NCBI GenBank assembly: GCA_963793295.1
Contig: CAWBZX010000013.1
Location: 310,001-374,000 of the forward strand
Origin: JAHDHW01 sp963793295
Lineage (GTDB): Bacteria > Bacteroidota > Bacteroidia > Chitinophagales > Saprospiraceae
DNA length: 64,000 bases
Direction of reading: 5' to 3'
Shown: positions 63,632 through 64,000 of the stretch, one piece after another
Layout of the letters: every line of letters begins with the position of its first letter
Position numbering within the stretch: the first letter of the stretch is position 1
Program-made: the position numbers and the translations under genes
The notes under the pieces: model-generated
Seen by the model: the letters and a program-made list of their open reading frames with translations, nothing else
What the model was told of the DNA's origin: nothing
The model's database searches: none

Positions 63632-64000
63632 GTGAAAATTGCAATTAACACACGTTTTTTATTAAAAGACAGGCTGGAAGGCATCGGTTGGTTTACATTT
63701 GAGGTGGTAAAACGGTTGGTTGAACAACATCCTGAAGACGAATTTATTTTCCTTTTTGATCGCCCTTTCAGTGATGAATTCATTTTTGGAAAAAACGCCA
63801 AAGTGGAAGTTATTTTCCCTCCGGCGAGACATCCTTTATTATGGTATTGGTGGTTTGAATGGTCACTTCCGAAAGTATTAAGAAAACACCAGCCGGATGT
63901 ATTTCTTTCTCCAGACAATTATCTGAGTTTGAAAAGTGAAGTTAAAACCGTTTTGGTCATGCACGATATTGCACATGTTCACTACCCCGAAGAAGTTCCA
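63632..64000 (+). CDS. Glycosyltransferase family 4 protein, N-terminal part (truncated by window edge)
   Basis: A frame begins at a GTG (63632) and runs off the right end, giving 123 residues. The sequence KIAINTRFLLKDRLEGIGWFT matches the N-terminal Rossmann half of GT4 mannosyltransferase-like enzymes. PDVFLSPDNYLSL and VLVMHDIAHVHYPEEVP continue the pattern. The start codon is a guess since no ATG precedes the first strand. The donor sugar is unknown. It is divergent from nadB. Confidence 0.85.
   Translation, partial: MKIAINTRFLLKDRLEGIGWFTFEVVKRLVEQHPEDEFIFLFDRPFSDEFIFGKNAKVEVIFPPARHPLLWYWWFEWSLPKVLRKHQPDVFLSPDNYLSLKSEVKTVLVMHDIAHVHYPEEVP

Noticed and set aside
63610..63918. 102-codon frame on the minus strand
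   Set aside because: The opposite strand encodes a clear GT4 glycosyltransferase N-terminus, so this is an antisense shadow.
1..64000. CRISPR arrays, tRNA or rRNA genes, insertion sequences, prophage
   Set aside because: No regularly spaced repeats, cloverleaf-forming sequences, transposase or integrase motifs were found on reading the window.

Overview
This window is a chromosomal segment from an AT-rich member of the Bacteroidota. Evidence for the phylum includes families largely confined to it (DUF2851, DUF4294, DUF4175, PD40-OmpA proteins, paired OmpH chaperones beside murI), TAnnTTTG-type promoter elements, weak Shine-Dalgarno signals and a bifunctional ThrA in a thrABC cluster. A Saprospiria-like lineage is possible but cannot be proven from the sequence. 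I see no rRNA, tRNA, CRISPR array, insertion sequence or prophage. Most of the window is housekeeping sequence.

Layout. 0-10 kb: end of an unknown gene, folA, DUF2851, DUF554, a sugar nucleotidyltransferase, then lpxK, a PlsC-like acyltransferase, a GT2 glycosyltransferase, a sigma factor, rsmG and a methyltransferase. 10-12.5 kb: a compact ECF sigma/membrane protein/Hsp20 module with two matching ECF-type promoters, which looks like a self-regulated stress regulon. 12.7-17 kb: two exported amidohydrolase-fold proteins. 17-25 kb: DUF4294, mvaD (mevalonate pathway), a TPR-like protein, moaA, a rhodanese lipoprotein, an ATE-like aminoacyltransferase and the ompH-ompH-murI cluster. 25-36 kb: hutH, MscS, adenine deaminase, a PD40-OmpA protein, a PAP2-like protein with kmo, dapD, a VOC protein and a pentapeptide-repeat protein. 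36-43 kb: an M1 peptidase lipoprotein and a DUF4175 gene split by a frameshift. 42.5-48.2 kb: an anti-sigma-type kinase, ybeY and thrABC.

48-51 kb is the most unusual non-coding zone. A perfect parS centromere site (TGTTTCACGTGAAACA) lies just after thrC. A second, parS-like core sits in a 30-bp perfect palindrome inside thrC. They are followed by a 12-bp direct repeat and, about 2.2 kb further on, by a 677-bp very AT-rich gene-free region with DnaA-box-like words. Third-codon-position A/T preference also flips around here. Together these suggest a replication or segregation landmark, most likely close to oriC.

51-64 kb: an SRAP-family protein lacking two expected catalytic residues, dtd, a MazG-like protein, PrsW, an alpha/beta hydrolase, a GTDC1-like glycosyltransferase, an orphan ABC permease, a SpoIIE-type phosphatase, a second MscS channel, recX, a small double-glycine-leader peptide (candidate RiPP precursor without cysteines), a TPR-like protein, a stand-alone LytTR regulator, nadB and the start of a glycosyltransferase.
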